A stretch of 38,740 bases of DNA from an uncultured Faecalibacterium sp. GTDB taxonomy: Bacteria; Bacillota; Clostridia; Oscillospirales; Ruminococcaceae. Below are positions 8,132 through 15,365 of this stretch, in pieces. The stretch spans positions 1 through 38,740 of the forward strand of contig CAKSWG010000018.1 in the NCBI GenBank assembly GCA_934511465.1, given 5' to 3'. The stretch's first letter is position 1, and each line of letters begins with the position of its first letter. The position numbers and the translations under genes were made by a program. The notes below the pieces were generated by a model. The model worked only from the letters and a program-made list of their open reading frames with translations. It searched no databases and was not told where the DNA came from.

Positions 8132-9229
8132 TTATTTTGCAAAATCGCTGCCGGTCAGCCCGTCCATGTTCAGCATGCCTTCCAGCGCGGCAACATCCGC
8201 CGAGACATCCAGCGCATCGGACTGGAACAGCTTGTCCAACTGGTTCTCAAAGGCAGTCACCAGCATATCCATGGAGCGCTCGATGCTCTTTTTGGCATCG
8301 GTGATGTTCTCGCCCTGCACGTCCTGTGCGGAAAGGCTGGCGTAAGTGTTCAGCAGCTTGAGGGCGGTGGGCAGGTAGTAATCCATGAATTTTTGCAGCT
8401 GGGCTTTTTTGCCGGGGTCCTGCTTTGCCAGCTCAAAAATGCGGGCACTGACCGCTTCCAGACGGCTGATCTTGGCGGTCATCACCGGGTCCGGGATGGC
8501 ATCGTTGGCCTGCCGCAGCTGCTGCAAAAGGGCGGCGTACTGGTCGGCCGGTGCCGGTGCGGGCTGCGGCTCCGGCTGTTTGGGCGGCTGCGGTGCAGCA
8601 CCGCGCACAACAAGGGTGTCTGTGCGGTTATCGATGTAGGCGTCGGCACCAAAGTAGCCGTGGGAAATGGCGCTTTCCACCACAGCACGCCCCTTTGCGG
8701 CATCAATGCCTGCGGCGGCGAACAGCTCATCCAGCGGGATGTTGTCGCGGTCGCCTGCGATCTTGTCCAGCAGCCGCTCCATCTTGCGGGTGCGGCTCAT
8801 GTGCAGGCCGGTCAGCAGAGCCGCACCGCCGCCCAGCATCTGGGCGATGGCGGTAAAAGCCTCCATCATGCTGGCGGCACCATCCATGAACAGGGTGCTG
8901 AAGCCCGCGAACAGAAAGACAGCACCGCCGATGGTGCACAGGGTGGTAAGGAGCTTGTGCCGCTCCTTGGCATCCGTCTGCTCTTTGGTGGGAACATCGT
9001 GGCCGTAGGCTGGCTCGTTTTCCTGCCGGGGGGCCGTCTGCGCAGGGGCCGGGCCAAGGTCGGAACGATAGTCTGCCTGTGCCTGTGCAGCGGCTTTTTC
9101 TTCTTTTTCCGCATTTTTATCGATGCTTTTCAAAATGAACAGCAGCACGCCCAGCGGTGCCGACATGGCAAACACGATAAAAATGGCAATGGTGGGAATG
9201 TGCGCAAAATAATGCTTTTTGGGCTGCAT
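8132..9229 (-). CDS. XpaC-like membrane protein (5-bromo-4-chloroindolyl phosphate hydrolysis family)
   Basis: A 365-residue membrane-anchored protein. There is one hydrophobic helix near residues 12-34, then a charged Ala/Gln/Glu linker, and two more hydrophobic stretches at about 95-140. A cytoplasmic helical domain is followed by a Pro/Gln/Ala-rich linker (about 215-235) and a C-terminal helical region (LQKFMDYYLPTALKLL) matching the XpaC/Halogen_Hydrol family pattern. The family name reflects an old hydrolysis phenotype; the true role is unknown. In Bacillus, xpaC neighbours tellurite-resistance-like genes, absent here. ATG 9229 is chosen because GAGAGG lies 8 nt upstream; the in-frame TTG at 9235 is too close. 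Its promoter is buried in the htpG terminator. Confidence 0.75.
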   Translation of the reverse strand: MQPKKHYFAHIPTIAIFIVFAMSAPLGVLLFILKSIDKNAEKEEKAAAQAQADYRSDLGPAPAQTAPRQENEPAYGHDVPTKEQTDAKERHKLLTTLCTIGGAVFLFAGFSTLFMDGAASMMEAFTAIAQMLGGGAALLTGLHMSRTRKMERLLDKIAGDRDNIPLDELFAAAGIDAAKGRAVVESAISHGYFGADAYIDNRTDTLVVRGAAPQPPKQPEPQPAPAPADQYAALLQQLRQANDAIPDPVMTAKISRLEAVSARIFELAKQDPGKKAQLQKFMDYYLPTALKLLNTYASLSAQDVQGENITDAKKSIERSMDMLVTAFENQLDKLFQSDALDVSADVAALEGMLNMDGLTGSDFAK

Positions 9230-9263
9230 GGACAAAACCTCTCAATATATCAAAACTGGATTC

Positions 9264-9313
9264 AACAAAAAAAGACCGCGTTCCATTCCATTATAGCGGA
9301 GCGCGGTCTTTTT
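9264..9313 (-). terminator. htpG terminator
   Basis: Perfect 12-bp stem AAAAAGACCGCG (9269-9280) / CGCGGTCTTTTT (9302-9313) with a 21-nt loop; minus-strand T tract at 9265-9273. It is symmetric enough to work in both directions, but only htpG runs into it. Confidence 0.92.
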
Positions 9314-9318
9314 GTTAA
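9290..9318 (-). promoter_or_regulatory. Promoter of the XpaC-like gene, inside the htpG terminator hairpin
   Basis: Minus strand: TTAACA (9318-9313), 17-nt spacer, TATAAT (9295-9290). The spacer is the upstream arm of the terminator stem and the -10 is in the loop. A transcript started here would contain only the downstream arm and so could not form the terminator. Confidence 0.72.
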
Positions 9319-9379
9319 GGGGTAAATATCGATGCGTGCAAAAGGCAGGGGAGTAAGTCTGCCTTTTGCCGGGAAAACG

Positions 9380-11308
9380 TTACTTCATCAGGCTGCACAC
9401 GGCCTCGGCGTAAGCGGCGGGGTCGTCCACGGGCAGGCCTTCAATGAGCTGTGCCTGTGCGTACAGCAGGGCGCTGTACTTCTTGAGCTTGTCGGCGTCA
9501 CCGGCCTCCTGTGCGGCCTTGAGCACGGCGAACACGGGGTGGTTGACGTTCAGCTCCAGTACCTTGTCGCTCTTTACGCCCTCGCTGCCGGGCTGCTTGG
9601 ACAGAACCTTTTCCATCTCGATGGACAGCGGGCCGTCGGCGCTCAGGCACACGGGGTGGTCCTTCAGGCGGGTGGAGACCTTGACCTCCTTCACCTTGCC
9701 GTCCAGAGCGTCCTTCATGGTGTCGAACAGAGCCTTGTTTTCGGCGGTTGCATCCTCGGCGGCCTTTTTCTCTTCCTCGGTCTCAAGGCCCAGATCACCG
9801 CTGTTGACGTTCTTGAACTCCACGGTGCCGTCCTTGCCCTCGGCGTCCTTGCGGGGATAGGTGCGCAGGATCTGCAAGCAGAACTCGTCCACATCCTCGG
9901 TCAGCAGCAGCACGTCGTAGCCCTTGTCCAGCACCAGCTCTGCGGCGGGCAGCTTGGCCAGACGGTCGGTGGAGTCGCCGGCAGCAAAGTAGATGTACTT
10001 CTGCTCGGCGGGCATCTTATCCACGTACTCCTGCAAGGTGATCATCTTCTGCTCCTTGGCGGACCAGAACAGCAGCAGGTCGCGCAGCAGCTCGGCGTGC
10101 ATGCCGTAGTCGGAGTAAGCACCGAACTTGATCTGACGGCCGAACTCCTTCCAGAATTCCTCGTACTTCTGGCGGTCGTTGGCCAGCATGGCGTGCAGCT
10201 CGTTCTTGATCTTCTTTTCCAGAGCGTTGTGGATCAGCTTGAGCTGGTTGTCCTTCTGCAGCATCTCGCGGCTGATATTCAGGCTCAGATCCTGACTGTC
10301 CACGATGCCCTTGACGAAGCTGAAGTAATCGGGCAGCAGGTCGGCACACTTCTCCATGATGAGCACGCCGGATGCGTACAGGGCCAGACCCTTCTCGTAA
10401 TCCTTGGTGTAGAAATCGTAGGGGCGGTGGCTGGGAACAAACAGCAGGGCGTTGTAGTTCGCGGTGCCCTCGGTGCGGCTGACGATGACACGGGCGGGAT
10501 CGGTATAATCGTTGAACTTCTCTTTATAGAAGCTGGCGTATTCTTCGTCGGTCACTTCGCTCTTCTGCTTTTTCCAGATGGGCACCATACTGTTCAGGGT
10601 CTCCAGCTCGGTGTAGCTCTCCCACTCGGGCTTGTAATCCTCGGGCTTGGGGTCCGGTTCCGGCTTCTGACGCTCGTGCTGGCGCTCCATCTGGATGGGG
10701 TAGCGCACATAGTCGCTGTACTTCTTGACGATGGCAACAATGCCGTATTCGTCCAGGAAATTATCGTAGTGGTCGGTCTCGGTGTCCGGCTTGATGTGCA
10801 GGATGATCTGGGTGCCGGCGGTGTCCTTCTGGGCGGGGGTCATTTCGTAGCCGTCCACGCCGGAGGACTCCCACTGCCATGCTTCATCCGAGCCATAGGC
10901 CTTGGAAATGACCGTGACCTTGTCGGCAACCATGAAGGAGGAGTAGAAGCCCACGCCGAACTGACCGATGATGTCGATGTTCTCGTCCTTGTTGTCCTTC
11001 TTGAAATCCAGAGAACCGGAGCGGGCGATGGTGCCCAGATTCTGTTCCAGTTCCTCTTTGGTCATGCCGATGCCGTTATCCTCGATGGTCAGGATGCGGT
11101 TATCCTTGTCGCGGGTGATGAGGATGCGGAAATCACCCTTGTTCATGCCCACGGAGGGATCGGTCAGACTCTTATAGTAGAGCTTATCAATGGCATCCGA
11201 TGCGTTGGAGATCAGCTCCCGCAGGAAGATCTCCTTATTGGTGTAGATGGAGTTGATCATCATATCCATCAGTTTTTTGCTTTCAGCCTGAAATTCTTTC
11301 TTAGCCAT
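9380..11308 (-). CDS. htpG: Molecular chaperone HtpG (Hsp90)
   Basis: ATP-dependent cytosolic chaperone, 642 residues, full length for bacterial Hsp90. The GHKL ATPase domain is at the N-terminus (ELISNASDAIDKL near 36; DNGIGMTKEEL; GQFGVGFYSSFMVAD). Middle and C-terminal dimerisation domains follow, with the conserved LFVPSHRPYDFY and GVLIMEKCADLLPDY segments. It ends in VCSLMK. The ATG at 11308 (MAKKEFQAESKK) is chosen because AAGAGG precedes it and the sequence upstream is the leader. A sigma-A promoter overlapped by a perfect CIRCE element lies about 70-120 nt upstream, so HrcA repression is predicted. In B. subtilis htpG is not an HrcA target. Confidence 0.98.
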   Translation of the reverse strand: MAKKEFQAESKKLMDMMINSIYTNKEIFLRELISNASDAIDKLYYKSLTDPSVGMNKGDFRILITRDKDNRILTIEDNGIGMTKEELEQNLGTIARSGSLDFKKDNKDENIDIIGQFGVGFYSSFMVADKVTVISKAYGSDEAWQWESSGVDGYEMTPAQKDTAGTQIILHIKPDTETDHYDNFLDEYGIVAIVKKYSDYVRYPIQMERQHERQKPEPDPKPEDYKPEWESYTELETLNSMVPIWKKQKSEVTDEEYASFYKEKFNDYTDPARVIVSRTEGTANYNALLFVPSHRPYDFYTKDYEKGLALYASGVLIMEKCADLLPDYFSFVKGIVDSQDLSLNISREMLQKDNQLKLIHNALEKKIKNELHAMLANDRQKYEEFWKEFGRQIKFGAYSDYGMHAELLRDLLLFWSAKEQKMITLQEYVDKMPAEQKYIYFAAGDSTDRLAKLPAAELVLDKGYDVLLLTEDVDEFCLQILRTYPRKDAEGKDGTVEFKNVNSGDLGLETEEEKKAAEDATAENKALFDTMKDALDGKVKEVKVSTRLKDHPVCLSADGPLSIEMEKVLSKQPGSEGVKSDKVLELNVNHPVFAVLKAAQEAGDADKLKKYSALLYAQAQLIEGLPVDDPAAYAEAVCSLMK

Positions 11309-11376
11309 AATGCAAAACCTCTTTTTATCTGTATTCAGTACCGGGCACTCAGGAAGCCGGAACACTTCAAGAATGC

Positions 11377-11403
11377 TTAGCACTCATAGCTTTCGAGTGC
11401 TAA
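11377..11403. promoter_or_regulatory. CIRCE operator (HrcA binding site)
   Basis: Exact consensus TTAGCACTC - 9 nt - GAGTGCTAA (11377-11385 and 11395-11403). It overlaps the start-site end of the htpG -10 box, the usual arrangement for HrcA repression. Confidence 0.97.
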
Positions 11404-11430
11404 TATACACCGCTTTGCAGCAAAAATCAA
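11402..11430 (-). promoter_or_regulatory. htpG sigma-A promoter
   Basis: Minus strand: TTGATT (11430-11425), 17-nt spacer, TATATT (11407-11402). The -10 shares bases with the CIRCE right arm. Confidence 0.85.
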
Positions 11431-11541
11431 GGGCTTTCATAAAAAGTTTAAAAATCAAAAGCGGCCTTTTGCGCCTGCCAATAAAAACAGAGCCGCCGTT
11501 ATGGATGACCGTGGTGCACACAAAGACGGTTTTAAATCGTA

Positions 11542-11570
11542 TTTCCAATGAAAGCGTTTTGTGCTATAAT
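11542..11570 (+). promoter_or_regulatory. Hydrolase promoter with embedded cre-like site
   Basis: TTTCCA (11542-11547), 17-nt spacer, TATAAT (11565-11570) with extended -10 TG. The spacer contains TGAAAGCGTTTTGT (11549-11562), matching the CcpA cre consensus TGWAANCGNTNWCA at 12 of 14 positions, so carbon catabolite repression is plausible. Confidence 0.68.
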
Positions 11571-11605
11571 GAGCCCCGGAGATCATTTCCGAAGGGGGAG
11601 ATACG

Positions 11606-12385
11606 ATGCAGCTGAAACAGCTGGAGCTGACCGGCGGCGGAACGCTGACGGTTTATCTGCGGGATTCCTGCGCGCGGATGCCCGGCGTCTTGGACCGGCC
11701 TTTGGTGCTGGTGGTGCCCGGCGGCGGCTACACCCATGTGAGCGCCCGGGAGGGCGACCCGGTGGCGCTGCAATTTGCGGCAGCGGGCTATCACACCGCT
11801 GTGCTGGACTACGCCATCTGCGAAAAGGCAAAAGACTATCTGCCGCTGCGCCAGCTGGCCGAGGCCATCGGTCTGGTGCGGCAGCACGCGGAGGAGTGGC
11901 ATGTACTGCCGGAAAAAATTGCGGTGTGCGGCTTTTCGGCGGGCGGGCATCTGGCGCTTTCCGGCGCCGTGCTGGACATCCCCGGCGCGCGCGCACAGCC
12001 GCGGCCCAATGCGGTGATCTTGGGTTATCCGGTGGTCACGGCGGGCGAGTATGCCCACCGCGGCAGCTTTGTGCAGCTGGCGGGCAGTGAGGATACCCGC
12101 GCACAGCAGGCGTTCGGGCTGGAAGACAAGATCGCGCCAGCCGCACCGCCCATGTTCGTGTGGGCCACCATGGAGGACGAGACCGTTCCGGTGGAGAACA
12201 CCCTGCTGCTGGCAGGCGCTTTGCGCCGGGCAAAGGTGCCGTGTGAGGTGCACATCTTTGAAAAGGGCGCGCACGGCACCAGCATCAGCACGGCGGAGGT
12301 GGACCGGCCCAGCCGCCACCGGCACCACTGGGTGGAACTGGCCGTGGAATGGCTGGACGACACATTTGACTTTTCGGTTGGTTAA
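11606..12385 (+). CDS. Alpha/beta hydrolase, esterase/BD-FAE-like
   Basis: A 259-residue cytoplasmic serine hydrolase (no signal peptide). The oxyanion segment LVLVVPGGGYTHVSARE (about 35-50) resembles the HGG motif of hormone-sensitive-lipase and carbohydrate-esterase families. The nucleophile lies in GFSAGGH (about 112-118). Asp in WATMEDETVPVENT and His in FEKGAHGTS complete the triad. The family often deacylates acetylated sugars or xylan fragments; the substrate here is unknown. ATG 11606 follows a G-rich Shine-Dalgarno (11594-11600). It has its own promoter with a cre-like element, consistent with a role in carbohydrate use. It is more distant from the three secreted hydrolases at 14296-17552 than they are from each other. 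Confidence 0.88.
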   Translation: MQLKQLELTGGGTLTVYLRDSCARMPGVLDRPLVLVVPGGGYTHVSAREGDPVALQFAAAGYHTAVLDYAICEKAKDYLPLRQLAEAIGLVRQHAEEWHVLPEKIAVCGFSAGGHLALSGAVLDIPGARAQPRPNAVILGYPVVTAGEYAHRGSFVQLAGSEDTRAQQAFGLEDKIAPAAPPMFVWATMEDETVPVENTLLLAGALRRAKVPCEVHIFEKGAHGTSISTAEVDRPSRHRHHWVELAVEWLDDTFDFSVG

Positions 12386-12432
12386 ATCTGGACAAATTTG
12401 AACGAACCTACAAAAAATTCACAATTAAACTG

Positions 12433-12461
12433 TTGACTTGCATAAGCCTTGGGCGTATACT
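12433..12461 (+). promoter_or_regulatory. Promoter of the 12495 gene
   Basis: TTGACT (12433-12438), 17-nt spacer, TATACT (12456-12461); about 27 nt before the Shine-Dalgarno. Confidence 0.82.
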
Positions 12462-12494
12462 GGTCAGCAGGGACAAACTCAAGGAGGAATACCT

Positions 12495-12935
12495 ATGGTT
12501 ATGGACCCGACACTGCCGCGCATTTCCGTGCGCGATCTGCTGATGCAGGCATTTCTTACCGGGTGGGAGCTCTCGGACAAAACCGTTTCGCAGGACGAGT
12601 ACCTGCAAAGCTCCATTCAGGTGATCGAGATGCTGCAAGTGGAACCGGAAAATCTGTATGCCGAAGAGGGGCTTGGCCTGCCGGACGGCGAGGAAGTGGA
12701 CCATCTGGACGACTGGCTGCGCGCCGACGGCCAGTGGCTGTACTATGGTGTGGAGGAGGAGAACTTCTTCCTCATCCAATGGTACCCGGACAAGGCCGCT
12801 GCCAACGCAAAGCTGGCCCAGCTGGAAGAGCTTGGCGACGGCAAGCAGTATCTTGTGGACTTTGCGCTCAAGCGCGAGAACCCTTCCAACGCAGAAAACT
12901 TTGGCAATTCCAACCCGGTGCAGCTCCGTTCCTGA
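12495..12935 (+). CDS. Hypothetical acidic protein
   Basis: A 146-residue soluble protein that I do not recognise. It is acidic, with an N-terminal helix-rich part (VRDLLMQAFLTGWELSD). A central segment has alternating aromatic and charged residues (DGQWLYYGVEEENFFLIQWYPDKAAANAKLAQLEEL), suggesting a small alpha/beta fold; the C-terminus is polar. The start is secure: AAGGAGG (12481-12487) lies 7 nt before the ATG and a near-consensus promoter precedes it. The HD-domain gene follows after 35 nt without a terminator, so the two are probably co-transcribed. No signal peptide or membrane segment is seen. Confidence 0.82.
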   Translation: MVMDPTLPRISVRDLLMQAFLTGWELSDKTVSQDEYLQSSIQVIEMLQVEPENLYAEEGLGLPDGEEVDHLDDWLRADGQWLYYGVEEENFFLIQWYPDKAAANAKLAQLEELGDGKQYLVDFALKRENPSNAENFGNSNPVQLRS

Positions 12936-12970
12936 AAACATCACCTTAGAGCGAAAGGAAATTTTGCAGC

Positions 12971-13501
12971 ATGCAGCTTTCTGATTCTGAGCGCGAACAG
13001 CTATATGCCATCGTGGAAAAATACGATCATCACCCGGAAGTGCAGCGGATGCGGGAGTATATCCAGCACGGCTCCGTTACCACCTATCAGCACTGCAAAA
13101 ATGTGGCACTGGTGAGCTTCTGGCTCAACCGCCGCCTGCATCTGCACGCCGATGAGACCTCGCTGGCAGTGGGGGCGCTGCTGCACGATTTTTATCTCTA
13201 CGACTGGCACACCCGGGGCAGTTTCCATGGCCTGCGCCGCCTGTTTGAGATGCACGGCTTTGCCCACCCGGGCTATGCCTGCGTCAATGCAAAGCGGGTG
13301 TTCGGCATTACCAAAAAGGAGCAGGGCATCATTGCAAGCCACATGTGGCCGCTCACCTTCCGCCACATGCCTGCCTGCCGCGAGGCGGTCATCGTCTGCT
13401 TGGCAGATAAATACTGCGCCGTGGTGGAAAGCATGTTCCAGCGCTCCCGCGCCGGTGCCGTGGTAAGCGGCAGCGTGGACATCGACGGCGAAGAGTGGTA
13501 A
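12971..13501 (+). CDS. HD-domain phosphohydrolase family protein
   Basis: A 176-residue metal-dependent phosphohydrolase of the HD superfamily. Metal-ligand residues are visible as His41 (TTYQHCKNV), the His72-Asp73 doublet (GALLHDFYLYDWH) and a later helix with IIASHMWPL and CLADKYCAVVE, the usual H...HD...D order. Proteins of this size hydrolyse nucleotides or phosphates of unknown identity in many Clostridia. The Shine-Dalgarno AAAGGA is 11 nt from the ATG. It is the second gene of the unit starting at 12433 and ends before a shared terminator with the convergent GNAT gene. Confidence 0.85.
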   Translation: MQLSDSEREQLYAIVEKYDHHPEVQRMREYIQHGSVTTYQHCKNVALVSFWLNRRLHLHADETSLAVGALLHDFYLYDWHTRGSFHGLRRLFEMHGFAHPGYACVNAKRVFGITKKEQGIIASHMWPLTFRHMPACREAVIVCLADKYCAVVESMFQRSRAGAVVSGSVDIDGEEW

Positions 13502-13523
13502 AGCCGGTTTACGGATAAAATAA

Positions 13524-13563
13524 AAAGAACTCCGCACCCACAAAACGGTGCGGAGCTCTTTTT
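13524..13563. terminator. Bidirectional terminator between HD and GNAT genes
   Basis: AGAACTCCGCACC / GGTGCGGAGCTCT stem (core 13530-13538 with 13547-13555) flanked by AAAAAGA and TCTTTTT, so T runs exist in both directions for the convergent genes. Confidence 0.88.
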
Positions 13564-13568
13564 GCGTC

Positions 13569-14087
13569 TCACAGCTTTTTGTAGCCTTCCGGCTCGTCGG
13601 CAGCGGCACGGCGCTCCATTAAAAAGGTGTCCAGCCAGCGGCCATGGCAGTCGCGGGCAATGCGCTCGCGGCGGCCCACCAGACGAAAGCCGCATTTGGC
13701 GTGCAGGGCACGGCTGGCGGCGTTATCCTGCAAAACGGTGGATTGCAGCGTCCAGTAACCGGCCTGCTCGGCCCGGCGGCACAGCTCGGACAATAGGTGA
13801 TAGCCAAGGCCATGGCCCCGGAACTGCTCGCCCACATAGATGCTCACTTCGGCAACGCCGCGGTAGCACCAGCGCGGGTCCACCCGGTGCAGGGCCGTCC
13901 ACCCGGCAATGACATCATCCACCAGAAGCACCAGCCGACAGTCCTTTGTGTGGGAGGCGTCCCACGCCGTGTACGGGGGACAGGTGGTCTGAAAGGTGGC
14001 GTGCTCGGTGGCGATCCCTTCCAGGTAAATTCTGGAAACTGCGTTCCAGTCCTCCGGCTCCATGGGCCGGACCTCGATCTTACTCAT
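13569..14087 (-). CDS. GNAT N-acetyltransferase, phosphinothricin/methionine-sulfoximine type
   Basis: A 172-residue acetyl-CoA-dependent N-acetyltransferase. It has the layout of the Pat/MnaT subfamily: N-terminal IEVRPMEPEDWNAVSRIYLEGI, then ATFQTTCPP (typical 'ATFE...P' segment). These are followed by the acetyl-CoA loop VGEQFRGHGLGYHLLSEL (Q/RxxGxG/A motif) and LQDNAASRALHAKCGFRLVG. Members acetylate phosphinothricin or methionine sulfoxide/sulfoximine-like amino acids; the natural substrate here is unproven. ATG 14087 is preferred over the in-frame TTG at 14093 by spacing. It has its own promoter (14155-14183), divergent from the secreted hydrolase operon. Confidence 0.87.
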   Translation of the reverse strand: MSKIEVRPMEPEDWNAVSRIYLEGIATEHATFQTTCPPYTAWDASHTKDCRLVLLVDDVIAGWTALHRVDPRWCYRGVAEVSIYVGEQFRGHGLGYHLLSELCRRAEQAGYWTLQSTVLQDNAASRALHAKCGFRLVGRRERIARDCHGRWLDTFLMERRAAADEPEGYKKL

Positions 14088-14154
14088 AGGCAAAAATTCC
14101 CGGCAGGCGGTACGATTCCGTCTGCGCCCTCAACTTTCCAAAATAACCGGTTCC

Positions 14155-14183
14155 AGTATAGCAGAATTTACAGCGGGGCACAA
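14155..14183 (-). promoter_or_regulatory. GNAT gene promoter
   Basis: Minus strand: TTGTGC (14183-14178), 17-nt spacer, TATACT (14160-14155) with extended -10 TG. Confidence 0.75.
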
Positions 14184-14207
14184 GCGCTTTCCTGCACAGA
14201 AATGTCT

Positions 14208-14235
14208 TTGACAACAAGAGTGTTTGTGATACAAT
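14208..14235 (+). promoter_or_regulatory. Promoter of the secreted hydrolase operon
   Basis: Consensus TTGACA (14208-14213), 16-nt spacer, TACAAT (14230-14235), about 45 nt before the Shine-Dalgarno of the first hydrolase. Confidence 0.82.
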
Positions 14236-14295
14236 AAAACATATCAAAGCAATTTGCGGCGGAAAATGCTGCCGCAGAACGGAGGAAGTTTGAGG

Positions 14296-15363
14296 ATGAA
14301 ATGGATCAGAACGGCAGCCTGTATGCTGGCCATGTTGGCGTGCCTGTCACTTTCGGCCTTTGCAACGGAATACGGCGAGCCGAACATCACCACCAAAACG
14401 ACCATGAAGGAGCTGCGCGAGAACCCCAGCATCAAGGGCTCCGGCTACTATACATACTGCAACGAATGGATGGAAGGCGACACAAAATACGATGATACGC
14501 CCATCTCCGGTTATGTGAGCTATGCGGCGGCAGAGGATGCTGCCGAGGGCATGAACCTTGTGATCGAGAACTACAACAAGGGCGTGCAGATCACATGGCA
14601 GGTGTACACGCAGGAACAGATCGATGCCAATGTGCAGCTGGGCATGGTGCAGCTGTATTATTTCCCGGCAAAAACGGCCAATGCCAAATATGTGATCGTG
14701 GTGCCCGGCAACGGCGGCAACACCACGGCCGAGCTGAACGAGGGCGCTTCCATTGCAAACCAGCTGCACGAGCTGGGCTATGCAGTGTTCGTGCTGCGCT
14801 ACCGCTCCTTCTTTGACGCCAGCGAGAATGCGCCTTTGTACGACATTGCCAACGCGGTGAAGTACGTGGAAGCAAATGCCGAACAGTTTGATGTTCAGCG
14901 CGAGAACTATGCACTGATGGGCTTTTCCTCCGGCGGCCATATCGTGGGCCTGATCGGTTCCGATAACCCCCGGTTCGGTTACAAAGCGTTCGGCATCCCG
15001 CAGCCTGCCGCGCTGCTGCTGGGCTACCCCATCAACGACTTTTTTGAGGTAAAGCCGCTGTACCACATCGCCATCGATCCGTTTGCCGTTGGCTGGCGCT
15101 ATTACTGGACGGATATCTCGGACGTGGTGAACGAAAACTACACCCCCGTCTTTTTCTTCTACGGCAAAAACGATGTTTACATGAAGCGGATGTGCTTTAA
15201 ACAGCAGGGTCTGCTGCTGGAAAAGACCCTCAAGGACAGCGGTGCGGTGTACGAGTGCCATGTGTACGAGAACGCGCCCCACGCCATCGGCCCGGGCCGT
15301 TACACCGATGCGGACGGCTGGATCAAACTGGCCGCCGAATTCTGGGAAAAGCAGTGCAAGTAA
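14296..15363 (+). CDS. Secreted alpha/beta hydrolase, paralogue 1 of 3
   Basis: A 355-residue exported serine hydrolase. A Sec signal peptide occupies residues 1-24 (KWIR charge, hydrophobic core, AFAT end). The mature N-terminus carries the signature shared by all three paralogues (EYGEPNITTKTTMKELRENP). The catalytic triad is readable: GFSSGG with Ser211, YGKND with Asp293 and ENAPHAIG with His329. VVPGNGGN (135-142) is the probable oxyanion segment. GGAGG at 14281-14285 sets the start. It is first of a tight three-gene operon (2 nt, then 15 nt gaps). It is probably an extracellular or wall-side esterase or deacetylase; substrate unknown. Confidence 0.88.
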   Translation: MKWIRTAACMLAMLACLSLSAFATEYGEPNITTKTTMKELRENPSIKGSGYYTYCNEWMEGDTKYDDTPISGYVSYAAAEDAAEGMNLVIENYNKGVQITWQVYTQEQIDANVQLGMVQLYYFPAKTANAKYVIVVPGNGGNTTAELNEGASIANQLHELGYAVFVLRYRSFFDASENAPLYDIANAVKYVEANAEQFDVQRENYALMGFSSGGHIVGLIGSDNPRFGYKAFGIPQPAALLLGYPINDFFEVKPLYHIAIDPFAVGWRYYWTDISDVVNENYTPVFFFYGKNDVYMKRMCFKQQGLLLEKTLKDSGAVYECHVYENAPHAIGPGRYTDADGWIKLAAEFWEKQCK

Positions 15364-15365
15364 CG

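Noticed and set aside
9332..11380. 682-codon open frame on the plus strand
   Set aside because: Antisense to htpG, which has clear motifs, start signal and CIRCE control; the plus frame crosses the htpG promoter region and resembles no family.
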